A stretch of 64,000 bases of DNA from an uncultured Pelagibacteraceae bacterium (lineage in GTDB: Bacteria; Pseudomonadota; Alphaproteobacteria; Pelagibacterales; Pelagibacteraceae), in the NCBI GenBank assembly GCA_902519465.1, contig CABYJW010000001.1, forward strand, positions 43,162-107,161, in the 5' to 3' direction. Each line of letters starts with the position of its first letter. Position 1 is the first letter of the stretch. The notes under the pieces were generated by a model. That model ran no database searches and was not told the origin of the DNA. It saw nothing but the letters and a program-made list of their open reading frames with translations. Of the stretch, positions 58,547-64,000 are shown piece by piece. The translations under genes were made by a program, and so were the position numbers.

Positions 58547-60837
58547 TTCTTTTTTTTATTCTTATAATCTATAACTTCAGAGGAGAAAGCAGCGACTGAT
58601 GCCAAGTTCAAAATATCATTTGAAGACGACCTCAAAGGAGCTATTTCAATTGGTAAACCGAGTCCAATTAAAAGCGGACCAATTGTTTTAGCTCCGCCAA
58701 TAGTTCTCATAAGTTTAGTTGATATTGCAGCACTGTGAAGAGCAGGCATAATTAGAATGTTTGCATTACCTACTATTTTAGAAAAAGGATACGTTTCCTT
58801 ATATTTAGGATTTAAGGCCACATCTGGCTGCATCTCTCCGTCAAAATCAAAATCAACCTCCTTTTTCTTTAGAATTTCAATAGCCTCTCTAACATGCTTT
58901 GTATTTCTAGATGACGGTTTTCCAAATGTGGAATGAGATAAAAAAGCTACTTTTGGATCAAAACCAAATAATCTTGCTACCCTAACACTAGACATTGCAA
59001 TCTTTATTAAATCGTCCGCAGATGGAAAATCATTTACTTGCGTGTCTGCAACAAATACAGTTTTTTTGGGTGTTATAAGCAAATTAAGACCAAATAAAAT
59101 CTCACCAGCTCTAGCATCAACAACTTTTTTTAAACTTTCAATAGATGCAGCATAATGTCTAATATTTCCTGTCACCATTGCATCTGCATCTCCACATTCT
59201 ACCATTGAAGATCCCCAAATAATTCTATCGTTCCTTATAAGCCGATCGACATCCCTTTCTAGAAGTCCTTGTCTCTGTAATTTTGCATACAATTTTTTTG
59301 TATACATTTCTCTTTTTTCTTTATCAGTCGAATTCACAATTTTAATTTTGTAATTTTCATCTAATCCTATTTCTTTTAACTGCTCTTGAACTCTCTTCTC
59401 ATTCCCAATTACAATTGGTGTTCCCAATCGACTATTTTTATAAGCGACTGCTGCCTTAAGCATACTCTGGTCTTCTCCCTCAGCAAAAACAACAGTTTTT
59501 GGACTTTTTTTTACCTGAGCATTAATACCTTGCATGATACTCATGGATGGATCAAGTCTGTTTGTTAATTGATCTTTGTATGTTTCAATATCTGTAATTT
59601 TTTTTCTTGCAACTCCACTATCCATTGCAGCTTGCGCGACTGCAGCAGGTATTCGACTAATTAATCTTGGGTCAAAAGTTGAAGGAATAATATATTCCTT
59701 TCCATAATGGGGTCTCTCTCCACCATAAGCATTAACCACTTCATCTGGAACTTCCTCGCGAGCAAGTGTAGCTATAGCCTTGGCCGCTGCTATTTTCATT
59801 TCTTCATTTATTTCTTTTGCTCTTACATCTAGCGCACCACGAAATATATATGGAAACCCAATCAAATTATTAACTTGATTAGGGTAATCAGATCTACCAG
59901 TTGCTACTATTGCATCTGATCTCACTTCATCAACTAATTCAGGTTTAATCTCTGGATCTGGATTTGCGCATGCAAATATAATTGGATTTTTAGCCATAGA
60001 TTTTACCATATCTTTATCTAAAACATTTTTCGCTGATAAACCTAAAAATACATCAGCACCTTTCATTGCATCTTTAAGTGTTCTTAATTTTGTTTCAACC
60101 GCATATGTAGATTTAAACTGGTCGACATTATCTCTGCCTTTATAAATTACTCCTTTTCTGTCGAGCATAATTATATTCTTAGTTTTTATACCAATACTTT
60201 TAAATAGATTTGCACAAGCCAATGCCGAAGCACCTGCACCATTTATCACAATTTTAACATCACTCGGTTTTTTTTTTGATAAATCTAATGCATTTATTAG
60301 AGCAGCAGAAGTTATAATCGCTGTACCATGCTGGTCGTCATGGAAAATTGGAATATCCAAACTTTCTCTTAACTTTTTCTCAATTACAAAACAATCTGGT
60401 GCAGCTATATCTTCCAAATTTATTCCACCAAAACTATTTCCAATATTTTTTATACATTTAATTATCTCATCAGAATTCTTATTGTCTATTTCAATATCTA
60501 TTGCATCAATATCGGCAAATCTTTTAAATAATACAGCTTTTCCTTCCATTACAGGTTTTGATGCTAATGCACCCAAATTTCCTAATCCAAGAATAGCCGA
60601 ACCATTACTTATCACAGCCACCAAGTTTCCTTTACTTGTGTACTCATATGCAGCGTCAGGGTTTTTTGAAATTTCTAAAACAGGAACTGCTACACCAGGA
60701 GAGTAAGCAAGAGAAAGATCTCTTTTAGTAGTTAAAGATTTAGAAGAAATTATCTCAATTTTGCCAGACTTTCCTTTATTATGAAACTCAAGTGCTTCTT
60801 TATCAGTATAATGGTCAATTTTTGATTTTTTTGTCAT
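58543..60837 (-). CDS. maeB: NADP-dependent malic enzyme with C-terminal phosphotransacetylase-like domain
   Basis: LSLAYSPGVAVPVLEI, PIFHDDQHGTAII, C-terminal PTA-like domain (ALHSAAISTKLMRTIGGAKTIGPLLIGL). Confidence 0.95.
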   Translation of the reverse strand: MTKKSKIDHYTDKEALEFHNKGKSGKIEIISSKSLTTKRDLSLAYSPGVAVPVLEISKNPDAAYEYTSKGNLVAVISNGSAILGLGNLGALASKPVMEGKAVLFKRFADIDAIDIEIDNKNSDEIIKCIKNIGNSFGGINLEDIAAPDCFVIEKKLRESLDIPIFHDDQHGTAIITSAALINALDLSKKKPSDVKIVINGAGASALACANLFKSIGIKTKNIIMLDRKGVIYKGRDNVDQFKSTYAVETKLRTLKDAMKGADVFLGLSAKNVLDKDMVKSMAKNPIIFACANPDPEIKPELVDEVRSDAIVATGRSDYPNQVNNLIGFPYIFRGALDVRAKEINEEMKIAAAKAIATLAREEVPDEVVNAYGGERPHYGKEYIIPSTFDPRLISRIPAAVAQAAMDSGVARKKITDIETYKDQLTNRLDPSMSIMQGINAQVKKSPKTVVFAEGEDQSMLKAAVAYKNSRLGTPIVIGNEKRVQEQLKEIGLDENYKIKIVNSTDKEKREMYTKKLYAKLQRQGLLERDVDRLIRNDRIIWGSSMVECGDADAMVTGNIRHYAASIESLKKVVDARAGEILFGLNLLITPKKTVFVADTQVNDFPSADDLIKIAMSSVRVARLFGFDPKVAFLSHSTFGKPSSRNTKHVREAIEILKKKEVDFDFDGEMQPDVALNPKYKETYPFSKIVGNANILIMPALHSAAISTKLMRTIGGAKTIGPLLIGLGLPIEIAPLRSSSNDILNLASVAAFSSEVIDYKNKKKN

Positions 60838-60895
60838 TAAAATTTAATTATGTAATATAAATGATATTAAATCACTATATTAATTTGTCTTAAAT

Positions 60896-62422
60896 ATGAA
60901 TTTATTGTCTTCTACATCACTTTTTGGGTTTTACACTTTAGTAAGTAGAGTTTTAGGGTATTTAAGGGATATTTTAATAGCAATTTTTTTAGGAACAAGT
61001 ATTTACGCCGATGCCTTTTTTGTTGCATTTAGACTACCAAACACTTTCAGAAGATTGTTCGCTGAAGGTACTTTTAATGCCGCATTCATACCAAGTTATA
61101 CGCAACAAAAAATTAGAGGGAAAAAGCAAGGAAAAGAATTTGCAGATGAAGTCTTTAGCTTGATCTCAATTTTTCTTATATTCTTAATAGTAATAATTGA
61201 AATTTTTACTCCATTTATTGTTTATATTATAGCTCCAGGGTTTTACGATAACCTTGAAAAATTTAATTTAGCAGTAGAATTTACTAGGATCACATTTCCA
61301 TTTTTACTTTTTGTTAGTTTGTCCTCTTTATTATCAGGAATTTTAAATACTAATAATAAGTTTGCCGTAGCAGCAGCAGCACCAATAATTTTAAATATAG
61401 TTTTAATTGCATCACTTTTTATCTCTTTTTTTTATGAACTTAATATTGCAAAAAATCTATCAATCGGAGTAACACTTGCTGGAATATTTCAATTTATTAT
61501 TCTAATTTTTTTTACTCGTAAATTTTATTTACCTTCAATTAAGTTTGTTAAAAAATTTAGCAATAACATAAAGCTTTTTTTTAGAAAATTATTACCCAGT
61601 ATTTTTTCATCTGGAATAACCCAGATTAATATTTTAATTGGAACTATAATAGCTTCGTTTCAATCTGGCGCTGTATCATATTTATATTATGCAGATAGGA
61701 TATACCAAATAAATTTGGCAATTGCTGGTATTGCTATTGGTACTGTGGCTTTACCTAACTTAGCGAGGAGTATTAAATTAAAAAAACAAAATTTAGTTGA
61801 TAAGTTACAGATTAAATCGATCGAACTATGTTTGCTGTTATCGATTCCTGCGGCATTGGGATTACTAATAGCATCAGAGCAAATAGTTAACTCATTGTTT
61901 GGTTATGGATCTTTTAATGAAGAAGATATTTATTACACTTCATTAGCATTGATATATTTTTCAATGGGTGTGCCAGCTTTTGCATTAATAAAGGTTTTAT
62001 CAAATTTTTACTTTGCACGAAATAACACTAAATTACCGTTTTATATATCTTTTATAACCATGCTTATAAATATTATAATTAGTTTATCCTTATTTAAAAA
62101 ATACGGCTTCATTATCATACCAATCGCAACTTCTATATCTACTTGGTTAGCAGTTGTAATTTATTTGGTTTATCTAAAGAAAAATAAAATTTTATTTTTA
62201 AATAACGTGTTTAACTCAAATTTTTTAAAAATTTTGTTTTCAACATTTTTAATGTCGGTTTTTCTTTATTATGGTCTTAATAATTTTGAGGATAAGTTTG
62301 AATATGCAAATAAATTTAAATTAATTTATTTGTTAATTGTGATAGGCTTATCATCAGCTTTATACCTTATGTTTACTAAGATTTTTGGAATTTTAAATCT
62401 ACAAAGTTATAAGATAAAATGA
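60896..62422 (+). CDS. murJ: Lipid II flippase MurJ
   Basis: FGFYTLVSRVLGYLRDILIAIFLGTSIYADAFFVAFRLPNTFRRLFAEGTFNAAFIPSY. Confidence 0.97.
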   Translation: MNLLSSTSLFGFYTLVSRVLGYLRDILIAIFLGTSIYADAFFVAFRLPNTFRRLFAEGTFNAAFIPSYTQQKIRGKKQGKEFADEVFSLISIFLIFLIVIIEIFTPFIVYIIAPGFYDNLEKFNLAVEFTRITFPFLLFVSLSSLLSGILNTNNKFAVAAAAPIILNIVLIASLFISFFYELNIAKNLSIGVTLAGIFQFIILIFFTRKFYLPSIKFVKKFSNNIKLFFRKLLPSIFSSGITQINILIGTIIASFQSGAVSYLYYADRIYQINLAIAGIAIGTVALPNLARSIKLKKQNLVDKLQIKSIELCLLLSIPAALGLLIASEQIVNSLFGYGSFNEEDIYYTSLALIYFSMGVPAFALIKVLSNFYFARNNTKLPFYISFITMLINIIISLSLFKKYGFIIIPIATSISTWLAVVIYLVYLKKNKILFLNNVFNSNFLKILFSTFLMSVFLYYGLNNFEDKFEYANKFKLIYLLIVIGLSSALYLMFTKIFGILNLQSYKIK

Positions 62423-63429
62423 ATAAAAAAGTAAAAAATTTAGTTTTCTCAGGCGTTCAACCTTCTGGAAATCTTCATTTAGGGAACTACCTAGGAGCTA
62501 TGAGAAATTTTGTTGAACTTCAAAAAAAAATGGATTGTGTTTATTCTATAGTAGATCTTCACGCTATAACAGTATTTCAAGACCCAAAAAAACTCGAAAA
62601 AAGTATAATGGAGACTGTTTCAAGTTTTATTGCTTGTGGATTAGATTTTAAAAAAAGTATAATTTTCAATCAGTCCTCGGTCAGTGCACATGCTGAGCTT
62701 GCTTGGATTTTTAATTGTGTTTCAAGATTAGGATGGCTTAATAGAATGACACAATTTAAAGAAAAGGCAGGATCAAACAGAGAAAACGCGAGTGTTGGGT
62801 TATATGTTTATCCAAACTTGATGGCAGCAGATATACTTTTATATAAAGCAACTCATGTCCCAGTCGGGGACGACCAAAAACAACACTTAGAACTTTGTAG
62901 AGATATTGCAAATAAGTTTAATAATGATTTCAATAATTCTGAATTTTTTCCTCTGCCAGAACCTTTAATACAAAAAAATTTCTCACGCGTAATGAGTTTA
63001 AGAGATGGAAAAAAGAAAATGAGTAAATCAGAAGATTCAGATTTTTCAAGGATCAATCTTCAAGATAGCGAAGACGATATTGAAAAAAAAATTAAAAAAG
63101 CGAAAACCGACTCTCACCTAATAACAGCAAATAAGAAAGATTTAGAAAACCGACCCGAGGCGCTGAATCTTCTTAATATATATTCATCAGTAACTAAAAC
63201 ATCATTAGAAACAACTTTAAAAGAAATGGAAGGCAAGGATTTTTCAAAATTTAAAAAAAAACTCGCCGACGCATTAATTGCATCAATTTGTCCCATTGGG
63301 AAAAAGATAAAAGAATTAAACAAAGATAAGCATCAATTGTTGACTATTTTGAGAGATGGAACTGAAAAAGCAAAAGTAATTGCAGATAAAAATTTAAAAG
63401 AAATCAAACAAATTGTTGGATTTATTTAA
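62419..63429 (+). CDS. trpS: Tryptophanyl-tRNA synthetase
   Basis: FSGVQPSGNLHLGNYLGAMRNF, PVGDDQKQHLELCRDIA, KKMSKSEDSDFSRI. Confidence 0.98.
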   Translation: MNKKVKNLVFSGVQPSGNLHLGNYLGAMRNFVELQKKMDCVYSIVDLHAITVFQDPKKLEKSIMETVSSFIACGLDFKKSIIFNQSSVSAHAELAWIFNCVSRLGWLNRMTQFKEKAGSNRENASVGLYVYPNLMAADILLYKATHVPVGDDQKQHLELCRDIANKFNNDFNNSEFFPLPEPLIQKNFSRVMSLRDGKKKMSKSEDSDFSRINLQDSEDDIEKKIKKAKTDSHLITANKKDLENRPEALNLLNIYSSVTKTSLETTLKEMEGKDFSKFKKKLADALIASICPIGKKIKELNKDKHQLLTILRDGTEKAKVIADKNLKEIKQIVGFI

Positions 63430-63455
63430 CAATTTAAATATGTTATAAATTTTTA

Positions 63456-64000
63456 ATGATACAAACCGAAACAACACCGAATCCGAATGCGTTGAAATTT
63501 ATTTCAAAAAATAAATTTTCTGAAATTGGAGCAAAGGAATTTCAGAAGAAAGATATCAAACCTAATACTAATAATTTAATTAAAAATTTACTAGAATTTG
63601 ACGGAGTAGAATTAGTTTTAGTGTCAGACAACTTCATAAGTGTTAAAAAATTTGATAATGCTAAATGGGACAGTCTTAGACCCTCAATAATATCAGAAAT
63701 AAATGATCATTTAGTAAAAAACAAAAAACCAATCTTTTTAAAAGATTCAGAAATTTTAGAAAAACCAAAAAAAGAAAGCAATTTAATAGTAGAGGAAATT
63801 AAAAAAGTCCTTGATAGTAAAATCAGGCCAGCTGTTGCCAAAGATGGCGGTGATATAAAGTTTGTATCTTTTCAGGAAGGAACGGTTAAGGTAGAATTAA
63901 AAGGAAGTTGTTCGGGCTGCCCAAGTTCAATTGTTACTTTAAAAAATGGAGTTCAAAATCTTTTACGTCACTATATAAAAGAAGTAAAAAACGTAGAAGC
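63456..64000 (+). CDS. NifU-family Fe-S scaffold (NfuA-like); truncated by window end
   Basis: ATG at 63456; IQTETTPNPNALKFI N-terminal Nfu domain; GSCSGCPSSIVTLKNGVQNLLRHYIKEV (CxxC); no stop before the window end. Confidence 0.92.
   Translation, partial: MIQTETTPNPNALKFISKNKFSEIGAKEFQKKDIKPNTNNLIKNLLEFDGVELVLVSDNFISVKKFDNAKWDSLRPSIISEINDHLVKNKKPIFLKDSEILEKPKKESNLIVEEIKKVLDSKIRPAVAKDGGDIKFVSFQEGTVKVELKGSCSGCPSSIVTLKNGVQNLLRHYIKEVKNVE

Noticed and set aside
1-64000. CRISPR array, prophage, transposon or toxin-antitoxin module
   Set aside because: No regularly spaced repeats, integrase, transposase, Cas or recognisable toxin-antitoxin pair was seen.

Overview
This is an AT-rich, very compact alphaproteobacterial chromosome segment. 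Gene content, tiny intergenic spaces and the porin/DUF3576 types suggest SAR11/Pelagibacterales, but that assignment is inference. Most of it is core genome: rpe-heparinase-purH, hemE, a DUF299-maf-aroE-coaE-dnaQ-secB block, hslVU, hisBAFE, lolA-ftsK, hemH-hemJ-rho, mnmE-mnmG-rsmG-parA-parB-holA-lptE-leuS, a porin, grpE/dnaK/dnaJ-dapB-nth, rsmI/LpoA-like/BON, maeB, murJ-trpS-nfuA. There is one tRNA-Gly(GCC). The points most worth following up are: (1) the hemE/DUF299 gap, the longest intergenic space in the window, as a candidate replication origin with DnaA-box-like sequences; (2) two parS palindromes inside rsmG, read in two different codon frames; (3) an unlisted 38-codon ORF whose product resembles the ribosome-rescue factor ArfA (KPKKGKGSYNRK motif); (4) a putative aromatic or phenolic uptake and ring-cleavage island at about 5.5-15 kb; (5) unlisted small ORFs between maf/aroE and between hisA/hisF; (6) a his cluster without hisH; (7) near-leaderless candidate heat-shock promoters; (8) convergent gene pairs that almost all overlap at their 3' ends. 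No CRISPR array, phage, transposon or rRNA was recognised.
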